Positions 8,723 to 20,388 are shown, counted from the stretch's first letter. The stretch: DNA of 64,000 nucleotides from Aquibacillus kalidii (GCF_014280935.1 NZ_JACLZI010000006.1:1-64000), one strand, 5' to 3'. Notes: generated by a model from the letters alone, not told the origin. Numbers and translations: made by a program.

Positions 8723-10861
8723 ATGAATTTTAAATGGAGAAAATTCGCCGATTTACTCAAACATAATAATATACGGGTTAAGATTGGCTTTCTCGGCTTA
8801 TTATTAGCCTGCATTTTCTTTTTGCTTACCCTGTCAAATGTATTTACAGAAACATATGATATGGAACGATTTAGCAATGCAAAAAATACAATCCGCTCTC
8901 CTATTACGATAGAGAATACAAAAGAAACAGAACGTAGAAGTAGAGAAGCTGTTCAGGCTGTTGAAGACCGTTATGATATTTCGTCTGAGATTACCCAAGA
9001 GCGGGTAGAATACATAATAGAGTTATTTGATGCGGTAAAAAAGCTAGAGGAAGAAAATATAACTGAGGGTAAATCGGAAACGACTTCTTTAACTACAGAA
9101 CAAAAAGTTCAATATCTCCAACAAATTCTTAGTAATGAAATAACGAATAATGTTGATGGAGAAGTTTTAACAAAGCTTGTTACCGCGAGTGATAACGAAA
9201 GATCCATCGCTAAGGAGTTATTAACAACTTCACTGTACGATACTTTAAACGAAGGCGTTCGGACCACAACATTAGAAACAGCAATTAGTAACGTAAACCA
9301 AAAATTAAGGTATTCAAGTTTAGATGATGACTTCAAACAAGCACTATATACTATTGTTAACTTTGCTATTGTAGAGAATTCTTTCTTTTCCGTAGACCGT
9401 ACAGAAGAAGCGCAAAAGCAAGCTATAAATAATGTTGAGCCTGTTTATATTAGAGCAGGTGAGGTTATTGTTCGTGAAGGACAAACTATCACAAATGAGA
9501 TATATGAAAAACTGGCGTTAGTTGGGGTATTAAATAATGATCGCAATATTTTTCCTGTTATCGGACTTATCATTCTTTTAGTGTTGCTATCTGGTGTAAT
9601 GGTCTACGAGATAGGTGTATTTAGTAAATATAAGGATCTTGATAAAGGTAAATTGGCTTCTATTCTGATAATAAGCACTTTCACCGTTGTTTTAATGAAG
9701 ATAGTTAGTCTGTACACAACACCAGCAAATCAGATGTTTTTATTAGTTCCTTCAGCAACTGGGGCCATGCTATTAAAAATCCTACTTAGAGAACGTCTGG
9801 CTATAGTATTTGCTTTTGTGTATGCCATACTAGGGTGTATTATTTTTAATTCTCAAATACCAGGTTCTTTAAATATGGAAGCAGGTGTTTATTTACTGCT
9901 CTCTCAGTTTGCAGGAATTATCTTTCTTGCCAATGTGAAAGATAGAACTGCAATATTAAAGGCAGGTGCAGGAATAGTAGTAATTAATTTATTAACTGTA
10001 TTAGTATTTTTATTATTATCTTTTGAAAAATATTCAATAGCTGACTCCCTTTTGTTAGGTAGCTTTGCTGTTGTATCAGCATTATTATCAGCTGTCTTTA
10101 CATTAGGAATGCTTCCTTTTTTTGAGGCGGGTCTTGGAATTCTTTCTGACACTAAATTACTAACACTATCAAGCCCAAATCATCCATTGCTTCGTAAAAT
10201 TTTAACCGAAGCTCCAGGCACATATCATCACAGTGTAATGGTTGCTAATTTAAGTGAGGCATCTTGTGAAGCTATAGGAGCAAATGGTTTGCTTGCTCGG
10301 GTTGCTGCGTACTACCATGATCTTGGGAAGACGATAAGACCACACTATTTCATCGAAAACCAAATGGGGATTAAAAACCCTCATGATTATTTAGAACCGA
10401 AACAAAGTGCAGAAATTATCATTAGCCACCCATATGACGGAGCTAAGCTGTTGAAAAAACATAAGCTTCCAAAGGAAATAATCGATATTGCAGAACAACA
10501 TCATGGTACAACATTGTTGAAATATTTTTATTACAAAGCTAAAGATCACAGTCCAAATGTTTTAGAATCAGATTATCGTTACCCAGGTCCAAAGCCAAGA
10601 TCAAAAGAAGCAGCAATTCTTTCTATTTGTGATTCAGTAGAAGCTGCAGTTCGATCCATGAACCAACCAGATAAACAAAAAATTGATGAAACAGTAGAAT
10701 CCATTATTAGTGATCGTCTAAAAGATGGGCAATTAAATGATAGTTCTTTAACCTTTAGGGAATTAGAAACCGTTCAAAAGGCTATCTGCGAAACACTAAA
10801 TGGTATTTATCATTCTAGAATTCAATATCCAACTGAAAAAGAAGTTAAGGGGGCAAATTAA
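8723..10861 (+). CDS. pgpH: Cyclic-di-AMP phosphodiesterase PgpH (7TM-HD)
   Basis: 712 residues. One N-terminal membrane segment (about 22-40), a large extracellular 7TMR-HDED domain (about 45-270), seven membrane helices (about 275-470) and a cytoplasmic HD domain. The HD metal ligands are seen in [25 protein letters not shown] and EQHHGTT. PgpH hydrolyses c-di-AMP, a messenger for potassium and osmotic balance. The stop codon overlaps the ATG of ybeY, so the genes are coupled. B. subtilis name yqfF. Confidence 0.96.
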   Translation: MNFKWRKFADLLKHNNIRVKIGFLGLLLACIFFLLTLSNVFTETYDMERFSNAKNTIRSPITIENTKETERRSREAVQAVEDRYDISSEITQERVEYIIELFDAVKKLEEENITEGKSETTSLTTEQKVQYLQQILSNEITNNVDGEVLTKLVTASDNERSIAKELLTTSLYDTLNEGVRTTTLETAISNVNQKLRYSSLDDDFKQALYTIVNFAIVENSFFSVDRTEEAQKQAINNVEPVYIRAGEVIVREGQTITNEIYEKLALVGVLNNDRNIFPVIGLIILLVLLSGVMVYEIGVFSKYKDLDKGKLASILIISTFTVVLMKIVSLYTTPANQMFLLVPSATGAMLLKILLRERLAIVFAFVYAILGCIIFNSQIPGSLNMEAGVYLLLSQFAGIIFLANVKDRTAILKAGAGIVVINLLTVLVFLLLSFEKYSIADSLLLGSFAVVSALLSAVFTLGMLPFFEAGLGILSDTKLLTLSSPNHPLLRKILTEAPGTYHHSVMVANLSEASCEAIGANGLLARVAAYYHDLGKTIRPHYFIENQMGIKNPHDYLEPKQSAEIIISHPYDGAKLLKKHKLPKEIIDIAEQHHGTTLLKYFYYKAKDHSPNVLESDYRYPGPKPRSKEAAILSICDSVEAAVRSMNQPDKQKIDETVESIISDRLKDGQLNDSSLTFRELETVQKAICETLNGIYHSRIQYPTEKEVKGAN

Positions 10862-11331
10862 TGATTCATATCGATTTTCATGATGAAACAAATACAATTA
10901 AAGAGGAATATGTGGATATGCTCCACCGCCTACTATCATTTGCTGCAGAGCAAGAAAATATTACGAGTGAAGCGGAAGTCTCTGTTAATTTTGTTGATAA
11001 TAAGGAGATCCAAATTATAAACCGAAATTATCGCCAAATAGACAAGCCAACTGACGTTATTTCTTTTGCTCTAGAAGAAGAGGGAGAAGGGGAAATTAAA
11101 GTCATTGGAGAGGAGATCCCGATTGTCCTTGGAGACATAATCATTTCAGTAGACAAGGCACAGGAACAGGCTCTTGAATATAATCATTCTTTTGAACGGG
11201 AGTTAGGTTTTCTTGCTCTACATGGATTTCTACATTTATTGGGTTATGATCACATGCAAGAGGATGAAGAAAAAAGAATGTTTGGAAGACAAGAGGAAAT
11301 ATTAGATGAATTCGGGCTTAAAAGACAATAA
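10861..11331 (+). CDS. ybeY: Endoribonuclease YbeY
   Basis: 156 residues with the zinc-binding signature [11 protein letters not shown] near residue 120. YbeY is a single-strand RNase for 16S rRNA 3' maturation and 70S quality control. The ATG shares one base with the pgpH stop, and the last 26 nt overlap dgkA, so expression is tightly coupled. Confidence 0.96.
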   Translation: MIHIDFHDETNTIKEEYVDMLHRLLSFAAEQENITSEAEVSVNFVDNKEIQIINRNYRQIDKPTDVISFALEEEGEGEIKVIGEEIPIVLGDIIISVDKAQEQALEYNHSFERELGFLALHGFLHLLGYDHMQEDEEKRMFGRQEEILDEFGLKRQ

Positions 11332-11674
11332 ACCTGTGCGAATAGGTTTCCGTTATGCCGTTAATGGGGTCTTTCATGCATTTCAAAAAGAATTGAATTT
11401 TAAAATTCATGTTTTTACTACATCGGTTGTGTGCATTGCAGGATTTATATTTCGATTAACGATGATGGAGTGGGCGATTATTCTGTTAACGATAGGCTCT
11501 GTTCTTTCATTTGAACTAATTAATACTGCGATGGAACGCGCAATGGATTATTTGGCGCCAGAGATCCATCCAATGGTTGGACTAGTAAAAGATTTGTCTG
11601 CTGCAGCAGTGCTAGTAGCCGCAATAGTGTCCTTTATTATTGGTTGTCTCATATTTTTGCCTAAAATTTTTTAG
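11306..11674 (+). CDS. dgkA: Undecaprenol/diacylglycerol kinase DgkA
   Basis: 122-residue integral membrane kinase with three helices and the family motif [14 protein letters not shown] plus [13 protein letters not shown] near the N-terminus. Gram-positive members phosphorylate undecaprenol, feeding the lipid carrier of cell wall synthesis. It overlaps ybeY by 26 nt; the ATG at 11306 gives the usual length. cdd, which follows dgkA in B. subtilis, is absent here. Confidence 0.94.
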   Translation: MNSGLKDNKPVRIGFRYAVNGVFHAFQKELNFKIHVFTTSVVCIAGFIFRLTMMEWAIILLTIGSVLSFELINTAMERAMDYLAPEIHPMVGLVKDLSAAAVLVAAIVSFIIGCLIFLPKIF

Positions 11675-11695
11675 TCAAAAGAAAACAGTTTTTTG

Positions 11696-11738
11696 AAAAA
11701 TCCCTTCTTGTTAAACAAGCAAGCGAGGGATTTTTTTT
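11696..11738 (+). terminator. Terminator of pgpH-ybeY-dgkA
   Basis: AAAAATCCCTT ... GAGGGATTTTTTTT around a second small stem (CTTG/CAAG), ending in eight T. Confidence 0.85.
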
Positions 11739-11946
11739 GTGGACTAGGAAAATATAAGGACACGGAGAAAAAAGATTTGCATAAATTAATCATGATTAGG
11801 TTTTCAATGCTAAAGTCTTAGACTTAAATAAATAATATGCTAACTTTTTTAAAGAGGTTTTGTCGAAAGTGTGAAAGGGAAGTAATTTTGTAGTAAAATA
11901 AAAATTAATTGACATAATGAATCGATCAGTAGACGGAGGAGACAAC

Positions 11947-12849
11947 ATGGAACAGACATATAAATCAGGATTTATCACAATAATTGGCCGCCCAAATGTA
12001 GGGAAATCAACATTTATGAACCGAGTAATTGGACAAAAAATAGCAATAATGAGTGATAAACCACAAACGACTAGAAATAAAATCCAAGGTGTTTTAACTG
12101 AAAAAGATGCCCAAATGATCTTTATTGACACACCAGGAATTCATAAGCCGAAACATAAATTGGGCGATTTTATGGTGAAAGTTGCAGAGAATACACTAAA
12201 CGAAGTAGATGCTGTTATGTTTATGATTAACGCAGCAGAGGGATATGGAAGGGGAGACCAATTTATTATTGATCGTCTCCAAAATGTTAAAAATCCAGTA
12301 TTTCTAATTATTAATAAGATTGACCAAGTACACCCAGATCAACTTCTGCCATTAATTGAACAATATAAGGACAAGTACAATTTTAAAGAAATTGTCCCTA
12401 TATCTGCTTTAGAGGGGAATAATGTAAACCATCTATTAGAAGTTTTAAAAGAGGAATTACCAGAAGGCCCACAATATTATCCTGAAGATCAGATTACGGA
12501 CCACCCTGAGCGCTTTATTATTAGTGAACTAATAAGAGAAAAGGCCCTTCAACTAACAAGAGAAGAAGTACCGCACTCTATAGCTGTGGTTATTGAAAAT
12601 ATTAACCCTGATGAAAGGGAAAAACTGTTAATTCAGGCTACTATCATTACAGAAAGAAAGTCGCAGAAAGGGATCATTATTGGAAAACAAGGATCCATGT
12701 TAAAGGAAATTGGAGTGAAAGCTCGACAGGATATCGAGAACCTATTAGGAACAAAAGTATACTTGGAACTTTGGGTGAAAGTACAAAAAGATTGGCGGAA
12801 TAAACAGCATCAATTGAATGAGTACGGATTTACAACCGATGAGTATTGA
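11947..12849 (+). CDS. era: GTPase Era
   Basis: 300-residue GTPase in 30S assembly. G1 [10 protein letters not shown]3 DTPG, G4 NKID and G5 SALEG are present, then a KH domain with [15 protein letters not shown] that binds the 16S 3' end. The start is ATG 11947, 6 nt after GGAGGA; an in-frame ATG at 11917 lacks a ribosome site. The 200 bp before it show no other gene. Confidence 0.97.
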   Translation: MEQTYKSGFITIIGRPNVGKSTFMNRVIGQKIAIMSDKPQTTRNKIQGVLTEKDAQMIFIDTPGIHKPKHKLGDFMVKVAENTLNEVDAVMFMINAAEGYGRGDQFIIDRLQNVKNPVFLIINKIDQVHPDQLLPLIEQYKDKYNFKEIVPISALEGNNVNHLLEVLKEELPEGPQYYPEDQITDHPERFIISELIREKALQLTREEVPHSIAVVIENINPDEREKLLIQATIITERKSQKGIIIGKQGSMLKEIGVKARQDIENLLGTKVYLELWVKVQKDWRNKQHQLNEYGFTTDEY

Positions 12850-12944
12850 TATACTTGGAAAATATTAATACACATGCTATCGGCTAACTTGGCAATTCTA
12901 TAAGTAGGTAACAAAATATTATTTTTTGAAAGGTGGGGTTTCTT

Positions 12945-13091
12945 GTGACCGACTTATCTTGGAAATTCTTTAGTCAGACAGGAAACATTGAAACCTATTT
13001 ATTGATGAAAGAATTAGAATCTGTCTACGAAGATGCTCCCGAACAAATGAATCAAGATTTTATTAAATTAGAAGATACACATATGCAATAA
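12945..13091 (+). CDS. yqzL: YqzL family small protein
   Basis: 48 residues read from GTG 12945: starts MTDLSWKFFSQTGNIETYLL, the conserved YqzL core (WKFFSQTGNIxxYLLMKE), then an acidic tail ending at TAA 13089-13091. The ribosome site is AAAGGTGGGG. It lies between era and recO exactly as yqzL does in B. subtilis. Function unknown. Confidence 0.88.
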   Translation: MTDLSWKFFSQTGNIETYLLMKELESVYEDAPEQMNQDFIKLEDTHMQ

Positions 13092-13164
13092 CATCTATTA
13101 CGTAAGTTCATGTACATCATTTAATTAGATGGCAAAGGAAACAACAAAGGGATTGGTGAATTCT

Positions 13165-13908
13165 TTGTTTGAAAAAGTAGAGGGTATTATATTAAAAACG
13201 CAAGATTATGGGGAAACACATAAAATCGTAACATTATTTACAAAAGAATTAGGAAAAGTTGGTGCAATTGCTCGTGGAGCAAAGAAGCCGAAAAGTAGAA
13301 TGGCTGCTATTACGCAGCCATTTATATATGGGTCCTTTTTATTGCAAACAGGCTCTGGTTTAGGAACGATTCAGCAAGGCGAGGTACAGTATTCCTTAAG
13401 AAAAATTAGAGAAGATATTATCAAGACTGCTTATGCTACATATATTGCGGAACTAACTGACAAGTTATTAGATCCAAATCAACCAGATCCTTATTTATTT
13501 CAGCAATTATTTCAAACACTCCAATGGATGTGTGATGGGAAAGATCCAGATGTATTGACGATCATATATGAATTGAAAATGTACAAAAAAGCTGGCTTTT
13601 CTCCAGTAGTAAAGCACTGTGTCTCTTGTGGAAATAAGGATAGTGACTATTCTTTCTCAGTCAATGAGGGAGGCTTACTTTGTAGAAAATGTAAATGGAA
13701 AGATGAAACAGCTGTTGTTTTACCGATCCCTATTGTGAAGCTACTTTATGTGTTTTCAGAAATTAATATAGAGAGAATTGGTGATATCTCTATTAAAAAG
13801 GAAAATAAACAACTTTTACAAGCATTAATGGAAAATTACTATGATCAATATGGTGGATACTTCTTGAAATCAAAAAAGTTTTTAAAACAAATTGATAAAT
13901 TTATCTAG
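13165..13908 (+). CDS. recO: DNA repair protein RecO
   Basis: RecO loads RecA with RecF/RecR during recombinational repair. The N-terminal OB-fold (FEKVEGIILKTQDYGETHKIV), a helical core and a zinc-binding pair HCVSCG / CRKC are present. Homologues start just before EKVEGI, so I choose TTG 13165 (247 residues), with AAAGGGA about 12 nt upstream. GTG 13156 is also possible. ATG 13129 (259 residues) has no ribosome site and adds 12 residues not expected for the family. Confidence 0.93.
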   Translation: MFEKVEGIILKTQDYGETHKIVTLFTKELGKVGAIARGAKKPKSRMAAITQPFIYGSFLLQTGSGLGTIQQGEVQYSLRKIREDIIKTAYATYIAELTDKLLDPNQPDPYLFQQLFQTLQWMCDGKDPDVLTIIYELKMYKKAGFSPVVKHCVSCGNKDSDYSFSVNEGGLLCRKCKWKDETAVVLPIPIVKLLYVFSEINIERIGDISIKKENKQLLQALMENYYDQYGGYFLKSKKFLKQIDKFI

Positions 13909-13909
13909 C

Positions 13910-13938
13910 TTGACAAATAGGACTATATTGAGTATGAT
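13910..13938 (+). promoter_or_regulatory. SigA promoter of glyQS
   Basis: TTGACA (13910-13915), 17 bp, TATGAT (13933-13938), starting right after the recO stop and leading into the T-box. Confidence 0.85.
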
Positions 13939-13944
13939 TTAAAA

Positions 13945-14165
13945 CAAATTCGACAGGTAAGCGATGATAGAGAGTAGTACTTATTTTTTCTCTTTTTTAG
14001 CGAATCCAGGTTGGTGTGAGCTGGATAAAGAGTGGATAAGGAAGGCGCTCTGGAGCAACGTAATAAAAGTGGCTATTTACGGTCGGTGAATAGCAAATAG
14101 GGTGGAACCGCGGTAATCCCGTCCCTATGTCTAATTATTAGACATAGGGACGGGATTATTTCGTT
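13945..14165 (+). ncRNA. T-box riboswitch (glycyl) of glyQS
   Basis: Stem I carries GATGATAGAG, AGAGAGTA and, on the other arm, GAAGGCGCTCT. Pairing AGAG with CTCT leaves a specifier loop with the AGTA/GAA pattern and the triplet GGC (14044-14046), a glycine codon. The T-box sequence AGGGTGGAACCGCGG lies at 14099-14113. The terminator is a 19-bp stem (14115-14133 with 14139-14157). Uncharged tRNA-Gly would stabilise the antiterminator and allow glyQS expression. Confidence 0.93.
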
Positions 14166-14249
14166 TCTTCCAAATTTGCCTACTTACTGCTAATTATGCG
14201 AACCCTGTTTTGCCTATTTTGACTAAACCCTAAATGGAGGTTAACAAAA

Positions 14250-15143
14250 ATGAATGTTCAAACAATGATTTTAACGTTGCAAAAGCATTGGTCAGATCAG
14301 AATTGTATTCTAATGCAAGCTTATGACGTCGAGAAAGGTGCTGGAACCATGTCACCAATGACTTTATTACGAAGTCTTGGACCTGAACCATGGAATGTTG
14401 CATATGTAGAACCATCTAGACGTCCTGCTGACGGAAGGTACGGACAAAACCCAAATCGTCTCTATCAACACCATCAATTCCAGGTAATTATGAAACCATC
14501 ACCAGACAATATTCAAGAACTATATTTGGATTCTTTAAAGGCGTTAGGGATCGATCCTTTGAAACACGACATACGTTTTGTTGAGGATAACTGGGAAAAT
14601 CCTACACTTGGTGCAGCTGGGTTAGGTTGGGAAGTTTGGTTAGACGGTATGGAAATAACTCAGTTTACATATTTTCAACAGATTGGTGGCTTAGAAGCCA
14701 AACCAGTTGCAGTCGAAATTACATATGGGATTGAACGGTTGGCTTCCTACATTCAAGATAAGGAGAATGTATTCGAATTAGAGTGGACGGATGGTGTCAC
14801 TATAGGAGACATTTTTTATCAGCCAGAATTTGAGCATTCCAAATACACATTTGAAGAGTCGAATACGGACATGCTCTTTGATCTATTTTCAACGTACGAA
14901 GCAGAGGCGAAACAAACAATGGAAAAAGGGCTAGTATTTCCTGCTTATGATTACGTGTTAAAGTGTTCACATACATTTAATTTACTAGATGCAAAAGGTG
15001 TAATTTCTGTAACGGAGAGAACAGGGTATATTTCTAGAGTTCGAAACCTAGCACGTGAAATTGCAAAGCTCTATGTAGAAGAACGAGAAAGATTAGGTTT
15101 TCCAATGTTAAAAGAGGGGGTAGAAGCTCATGACAACAACTAA
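14250..15143 (+). CDS. glyQ: Glycyl-tRNA synthetase alpha subunit
   Basis: 297-residue catalytic subunit of the alpha2beta2 class II enzyme. It starts [20 protein letters not shown] and contains [20 protein letters not shown] and [15 protein letters not shown]. The ATG follows AAATGGAGG. It overlaps glyS by 14 nt, which keeps the subunits balanced, and is controlled by the upstream T-box. Confidence 0.98.
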   Translation: MNVQTMILTLQKHWSDQNCILMQAYDVEKGAGTMSPMTLLRSLGPEPWNVAYVEPSRRPADGRYGQNPNRLYQHHQFQVIMKPSPDNIQELYLDSLKALGIDPLKHDIRFVEDNWENPTLGAAGLGWEVWLDGMEITQFTYFQQIGGLEAKPVAVEITYGIERLASYIQDKENVFELEWTDGVTIGDIFYQPEFEHSKYTFEESNTDMLFDLFSTYEAEAKQTMEKGLVFPAYDYVLKCSHTFNLLDAKGVISVTERTGYISRVRNLAREIAKLYVEERERLGFPMLKEGVEAHDNN

Positions 15144-17217
15144 CGTGTTATTTGAAATTGGTTTAGAAGAGATGCCGGCACGATTTTTAAATGATGCAAA
15201 GTCACAGCTAGAATCGAAAACAATTGAATGGTTAAAAGATCTTCGTCTCCCTTATAAACAGGTAGTAACGTATGTAACACCAAGAAGATTAGCTGTGTTA
15301 ATTGAAGATTTGGCTGAAAAGCAGCCTGATATGGAAGAAGAAGCAAAAGGACCTGCTAAAAAAATAGCCTTAAATGACGAAGGTGTATGGTCAAAGGCAG
15401 CCATTGGATTTTCGAAAGGCCAAGGGAAAAGTGTAGATGATATTTATTTTAAGGAAATAAAAGGTATAGAATATGCTTTTGTTAATAAATATATCGAAGG
15501 TCAATTAACAACTAAATTGTTGCCATCTTTTAAAGAAATAGTGTTAAGTCTAAATTTTCCTAAGAATATGAGATGGAGTAATCTTAATGTAAGATTTGTT
15601 AGACCAATCAGGTGGATTGTTGCACTAAATAATGATGAGGTTATCCCCTTTGAAATCACAGGTGTTAAAGCATCAAACGTCACGTATGGTCATAGATTTT
15701 TAGGTGACACCATGACATTAAGTGAACCTTTGCAATATAGAAATAATTTAAAAGAACAATTTGTAATTGTAGATTCACAAGAGCGAGAAGAATTGATTTT
15801 AAAAGGAATTCAACAATTAGAAAAAGAAAACAAATGGAATATTGTTGTTGATGAAGAATTATTAACGGAAGTAAAGCACTTAGTTGAGTATCCAACTGTT
15901 TTCTCCGGTAAATTTAGTGATGAGTTTTTATCAATACCGGAAGAAGTTTTAATTACATCGATGAAAGAACATCAACGTTACTTTCCAGTTCGTTCATTAG
16001 AAGGCAAATTATTAGCTAATTTTATTGCCGTTAGAAATGGTAACGATCAGTTTATTGATACAGTTGCTAAAGGGAATGAAAAGGTTCTTAAAGCTCGATT
16101 ATCTGATGCTCGTTTTTTCTATGAAGAGGATCAAAAACAAACAATTGAAGAAAATATAAAAAAATTAGAAAAAATGGTTTTTCAGGAAAAACTCGGAACT
16201 ATTGCAGAAAAAGTGAATCGAGTTGTCGCTATAACAAAAGAAATTTGTGTTCTTTTAAATGTTGATGAAGTGACGAAGAACAAAGTAATTAGAGCTGCAG
16301 AAATAAGTAAATTTGACCTAGTAACTAATATGGTTAATGAGTTTACCGAGCTTCAAGGTGTGATGGGGCAAAAGTACGCCACTTTATTTGGGGAAGATGA
16401 AGAGGTAGCTCAAGCGATTAATGAACATTACATGCCGAGAAATGCAAATGGTGAATTACCAGCAAGTATTATTGGATCAATTGTTAGTATAGCTGATAAG
16501 CTTGACACAATTATTGGCTGTTTCTCTGTTGGAATTATTCCGAGTGGTTCACAGGATCCATATGCGTTAAGGCGACAAGCGCTTGGAATACTTCAGATTT
16601 TAAATGAGCAAAAATGGAATATTCAGGTGGAATCACTATTAGACTCTGTCTTAGAGTTATTTAAAGATTATCAAATTCATACCACAGATCCTAGTGAAGT
16701 TAGAGAACAACTAGAAGAATTCTTTAAAGCAAGAGCAGCATATATTATTAAGGATAATCAAGTGGAGCAAGATGTAATTGATGCTGTCTTAACGAAAGGT
16801 ATTGGTAATTTTTCCTTTTCTATCCAAAAGGCTGTTCTGTTAACAAATAAACGCCAGGAGGAGTCATTTAAGGATGTCCAAGAGGCTTTGGTAAGGGTGT
16901 TAAATCTGGCTGCTAAAGGTGAAGACACTGGCATATCGGAACAGTTATTTGAAAATCACCAGGAGGAGCGGTTATTTAACACATACAACCAACTTGTTGA
17001 TCGGTATGATGAGTCGCTAGCTAACTATAACGCAATAGAGGCGCTACAAAGTCTTAGTGAATTAGCCCAACCTATTCATGACTTCTTCGACCATACGATG
17101 GTAATGGCTGAGGATGAAAGACTAAAGAACAATCGTCTATCCCTATTGAATAAAATTGCTAGTAGTATCATTATGTTTGCAGATTTGACCAAAGTACAAT
17201 GGAAACAGCAAATGTAA
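15130..17217 (+). CDS. glyS: Glycyl-tRNA synthetase beta subunit
   Basis: 695-residue beta subunit. It begins [20 protein letters not shown] and has the typical [11 protein letters not shown]-like [23 protein letters not shown] and [12 protein letters not shown] segments, with an ArgRS-type anticodon-binding C-terminus. It recognises tRNA-Gly and completes the enzyme. No ccpN gene follows, unlike B. subtilis; ppsR starts 30 nt after the stop. Confidence 0.98.
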   Translation: MTTTNVLFEIGLEEMPARFLNDAKSQLESKTIEWLKDLRLPYKQVVTYVTPRRLAVLIEDLAEKQPDMEEEAKGPAKKIALNDEGVWSKAAIGFSKGQGKSVDDIYFKEIKGIEYAFVNKYIEGQLTTKLLPSFKEIVLSLNFPKNMRWSNLNVRFVRPIRWIVALNNDEVIPFEITGVKASNVTYGHRFLGDTMTLSEPLQYRNNLKEQFVIVDSQEREELILKGIQQLEKENKWNIVVDEELLTEVKHLVEYPTVFSGKFSDEFLSIPEEVLITSMKEHQRYFPVRSLEGKLLANFIAVRNGNDQFIDTVAKGNEKVLKARLSDARFFYEEDQKQTIEENIKKLEKMVFQEKLGTIAEKVNRVVAITKEICVLLNVDEVTKNKVIRAAEISKFDLVTNMVNEFTELQGVMGQKYATLFGEDEEVAQAINEHYMPRNANGELPASIIGSIVSIADKLDTIIGCFSVGIIPSGSQDPYALRRQALGILQILNEQKWNIQVESLLDSVLELFKDYQIHTTDPSEVREQLEEFFKARAAYIIKDNQVEQDVIDAVLTKGIGNFSFSIQKAVLLTNKRQEESFKDVQEALVRVLNLAAKGEDTGISEQLFENHQEERLFNTYNQLVDRYDESLANYNAIEALQSLSELAQPIHDFFDHTMVMAEDERLKNNRLSLLNKIASSIIMFADLTKVQWKQQM

Positions 17218-17247
17218 CGTAACATAACTGGGGAGGATGTTCTTGTT

Positions 17248-18057
17248 ATGGAAAAACCTATCATCTATGTTCTATCAGATTCCGTAGGAGAAACAGCAGA
17301 ATTTGTAGTGAAAGCAGCCTTAAGTCAGTTTATTTCAGATAGTGAATATACAATGCATAGGATCCCTTATGTAGCCAATAAGGAGGTTCTTAGAGGGGTT
17401 GTTTATCATGCAAAACAACAAGGAGCAATAATTGGTTTTACGTTAGTAAATCCAGAATTTAGAGAGTTTTTAAAAAAAGAGGCGCATGAAAAAAATATTG
17501 AATGCATAGATATAATGGGACCAATGATTGAAGCAATGGAAAGAGTGTTTAAACGTAAACCTAGAATGAAGCCTGGTTTAATCCACAGATTAGATGAAGA
17601 CTATTTCCAACGTATAGAAGCGATTGAATTTGCCGTACGTTATGATGACGGTCGTGATCCTAGAGGTATTTCTAAAGCAGATATAATATTAATAGGTGTT
17701 TCGAGAACTTCCAAAACACCTCTCTCACAATACTTAGCACATAAAAGACTCAAGGTTGCTAATGTACCAATTGTTCCAGAAGTAGAACCTCCCCCTGAAT
17801 TATTTCGTGTTCCACCATACAAATGTGTGGGATTAAAAATAAGTTCAAAAAAATTGAATGATATTAGACGGGAGCGTTTAAAAGCACTAGGTTTAGGGGA
17901 CCAGGCAAGCTATGCAAATATAGAAAGAATTGAGGAAGAACTTGCCCACTTTGAATCGATTGTAGATCGGATAGGATGCCCGGTAATAGATGTCTCTAAT
18001 AAAGCAGTAGAGGAAACAGCAAACGTAATTTTGAACATGACAAATAAAACGTACTAG
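17248..18057 (+). CDS. ppsR: Pyruvate,phosphate dikinase regulatory protein
   Basis: DUF299 family (YqfL), 269 residues: bifunctional ADP-dependent kinase and Pi-dependent pyrophosphorylase. The N-terminus is [19 protein letters not shown]; the P-loop is [33 protein letters not shown] ends the fold. It controls pyruvate,phosphate dikinase or PEP synthase by threonine phosphorylation; no such target is in the window. The ATG follows GGGGAGGATG. Confidence 0.95.
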   Translation: MEKPIIYVLSDSVGETAEFVVKAALSQFISDSEYTMHRIPYVANKEVLRGVVYHAKQQGAIIGFTLVNPEFREFLKKEAHEKNIECIDIMGPMIEAMERVFKRKPRMKPGLIHRLDEDYFQRIEAIEFAVRYDDGRDPRGISKADIILIGVSRTSKTPLSQYLAHKRLKVANVPIVPEVEPPPELFRVPPYKCVGLKISSKKLNDIRRERLKALGLGDQASYANIERIEEELAHFESIVDRIGCPVIDVSNKAVEETANVILNMTNKTY

Positions 18058-18075
18058 GAATACAAGCAGTTATGA

Positions 18076-18106
18076 GAACCCTTGCTAGTTTTGGCTTGGG
18101 TTTTTC
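18076..18106 (+). terminator. Probable terminator of ppsR
   Basis: GAACCCTTGC pairs imperfectly with GCTTGGGTTT (internal T-T mismatches), followed by TTTTTC. Confidence 0.5.
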
Positions 18107-18517
18107 TAACTGAAAACTAGAAATTTAAGAGGAAATGTATAAAATCACAAAAAAGACATAGCAATTTCATTTTTTTTGTATTATAATTAATTTTTGTGAA
18201 AAAATGTTTCTATAGTACTATTTTTTCAACGTTTTATATAGGTGGAAAAATTCAGAATAGAAAAATATTTAAAAAAGAGAAGGATTTTGCTACTTCTTGT
18301 AGAATATGTGACTAAGCCAAAAGTTACAGACAAGGTGAATCGTGTTCTTCAGGAGTTTCTTACTACATCTACATAAAGTTACGACATCTGAGCTTACTTA
18401 TAAGATTATACCCACAAATATAAACAAGGAAGTTTACAAAGACAGCTATAGAGGAATAACTAGTATTAGCTTTTTGTAAAAAAAATTTAAAATTTGTAAA
18501 AAAAATTGTCGAATCGT
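18107..18517. other. Gene-free leader region before dnaG
   Basis: 411 bp without a supportable reading frame on either strand. It is very AT-rich with homopolymer runs and contains a perfect-match SigH promoter (18279-18305). A transcript from it would carry a leader of roughly 250 nt before dnaG. Confidence 0.7.
18279..18305 (+). promoter_or_regulatory. SigH-type promoter P1 before dnaG-sigA
   Basis: GAAGGATTT (18279-18287), 11 bp, GTAGAAT (18299-18305). This fits RnAGGAwWW-N11-RnnGAAT at every fixed position. The sigA operon of B. subtilis is known to have a SigH promoter. Confidence 0.75.
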
Positions 18518-18544
18518 GAAGGGTTTTCTTATTTTGTATAGAAT
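18518..18544 (+). promoter_or_regulatory. SigH-type promoter P2 before dnaG
   Basis: GAAGGGTTT (18518-18526), 11 bp, ATAGAAT (18538-18544): one mismatch to the SigH -35. It lies 24 bp before the dnaG ATG and resembles P1 along its length (AAGGRTTTT ... TAGAAT). Confidence 0.5.
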
Positions 18545-18567
18545 AATGATTAAATACGGTGATATAA

Positions 18568-20388
18568 ATGCCTTATCAAATTCCAGAAGAAACAATTGAA
18601 CAGATCCGGCGATCAAACGATATTGTAGACATTGTTGGAGAATATGTTCAATTAAAAAAGCAAGGTAGAAACTATTTTGGTCTTTGCCCTTTTCATTCTG
18701 AGAAATCACCATCTTTTTCAGTAACTCAAGACAAGCAAATATTCCATTGTTTTGGGTGTGGAAAAGGGGGGAATGTTGTTACTTTTGTCATGGAAGTCGA
18801 GGGTTTTTCCTTCTATCAAGCTATTCAGTTTTTGGCTGAAAAAAGCGGGCAAGAGTTACCAGATTCTGTTTCAAACGAAGAAGATAATTTAACTAAAGAT
18901 AGCCATGATAGTCTGAAGGCATATGAATGGCTTACTAAATTATATCATCATTTGTTACGCCATACAAAAGAAGGCAAGGAAGGCCTAAGCTATCTAAAAG
19001 AACGAGGCTTTACCGATGAGATCATCGATACTTTTCAATTGGGATTTGCACCTAATACAAAGGACTTTATAGCACAGTTTTTAGAGAAAAAAGGGTTTCA
19101 CAAACAAAATATGGTGAAAGCCGGAGTACTAACCATAAATGATCAAAATGAGTTTTTAGATCGCTTTCGTGGTAGAGTAATTTTTCCGATCCGAAATCAT
19201 ATAGGAAAGAGTGTAGGTTTTGGTGGAAGGACGATTAGCGATCAAAAACCAAAGTATTTAAACAGTCCAGAATCAGAGTTATTTCAAAAGGGAAAGCTTT
19301 TGTATAACTTCGACTTGGCTAGAAGTACAATTAGAAAAGAAGAAATTGCAGTTCTCTTTGAAGGTTATGTTGATGTTATTTCAGCCTACAAGGCCGGAGT
19401 ATTAAATGGAGTAGCCACGTTGGGAACCTCGATTACCGACTCTCAAGCAAAATTGCTTAGAAGATATGTTGATACTGTCATTATTTGCTATGACGCAGAT
19501 AATGCAGGTATTAATGCAACCTATAAGGCAGCAAAGTTATTGAAAAAAGTAGGCTGTAATGTGAAAGTTGCGCAACTACCAATTGGGTATGACCCTGATG
19601 AATATATTTCTTCATATGGTGCAGATCGTTTTAAAAATGAGGTTATACAGGCAAGTGATACTTACATGAAATTCATGATGAAGTATTTAAGAAAAGATTA
19701 TAACCTAAATTTAGAAGGAGATCGCATACAATATGTGGAACATGTTATTGATGAAATAGCATTAATGGAAAGACCAATTGAAAGAGAGCATTATCTAAGG
19801 GAGTTAGCAAATGAGTTTGAATTGTCAATAGAAACTCTAACTCAAGAAATCCAATCACGTAGACAAAAGATAGTTGGAAAACAGGATAACCCAAAACAAA
19901 ATAGCCATACTAAAGTAATAAAAGACTTTCGTCAATCAACAAAGAAATTAATGCCAGCATATCATAATGCTGAAAGGCAATTACTTGCATACATGATACA
20001 TGACGGATCGATTGCTGATAAAGTTAAAGATGAATTAGGTGCCTCGTTTAATATTGATGAGCACAAAGTAATAGTTACACATCTTTATGCTTTTTATGAA
20101 GAAGGAAATGATCCAAATGTAAGCCATTTTATTGAAACTTTGCATCAGACTACTGTTCAAGGGACTGTAGTTCAACTGGCCATGATACCCGTTCAACAAG
20201 ATATAAGTGACAAAGAAATTAATGATTATATTCGAATCATTCTTTCGGAACAGAGTGATCATGCCAAAATAAGAAGCTTGAGAGCAGAGCAAAAGCTGGC
20301 GGAACAACAAAACGATCCTGTAAAGGCTGCACAAATAGGTATGGAAATTCTTGAGATACAGAAAAGGATAAAAAATTCAAATCATTGA
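18568..20388 (+). CDS. dnaG: DNA primase
   Basis: 606 residues; makes RNA primers at the replication fork with DnaB-type helicase. A CHC2 zinc domain uses C40, H43, C61 and C64 (LCPFH ... HCFGCG). The RNA polymerase core holds ERGFTDEII and the TOPRIM parts LFEGYVDVIS and CYDADNAG. The C-terminal helicase-interaction domain spans roughly 450-606. The ATG at 18568 has a weak site (CGGTGAT, 3 nt away), consistent with modest expression. sigA follows after 32 nt. Confidence 0.97.
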   Translation: MPYQIPEETIEQIRRSNDIVDIVGEYVQLKKQGRNYFGLCPFHSEKSPSFSVTQDKQIFHCFGCGKGGNVVTFVMEVEGFSFYQAIQFLAEKSGQELPDSVSNEEDNLTKDSHDSLKAYEWLTKLYHHLLRHTKEGKEGLSYLKERGFTDEIIDTFQLGFAPNTKDFIAQFLEKKGFHKQNMVKAGVLTINDQNEFLDRFRGRVIFPIRNHIGKSVGFGGRTISDQKPKYLNSPESELFQKGKLLYNFDLARSTIRKEEIAVLFEGYVDVISAYKAGVLNGVATLGTSITDSQAKLLRRYVDTVIICYDADNAGINATYKAAKLLKKVGCNVKVAQLPIGYDPDEYISSYGADRFKNEVIQASDTYMKFMMKYLRKDYNLNLEGDRIQYVEHVIDEIALMERPIEREHYLRELANEFELSIETLTQEIQSRRQKIVGKQDNPKQNSHTKVIKDFRQSTKKLMPAYHNAERQLLAYMIHDGSIADKVKDELGASFNIDEHKVIVTHLYAFYEEGNDPNVSHFIETLHQTTVQGTVVQLAMIPVQQDISDKEINDYIRIILSEQSDHAKIRSLRAEQKLAEQQNDPVKAAQIGMEILEIQKRIKNSNH

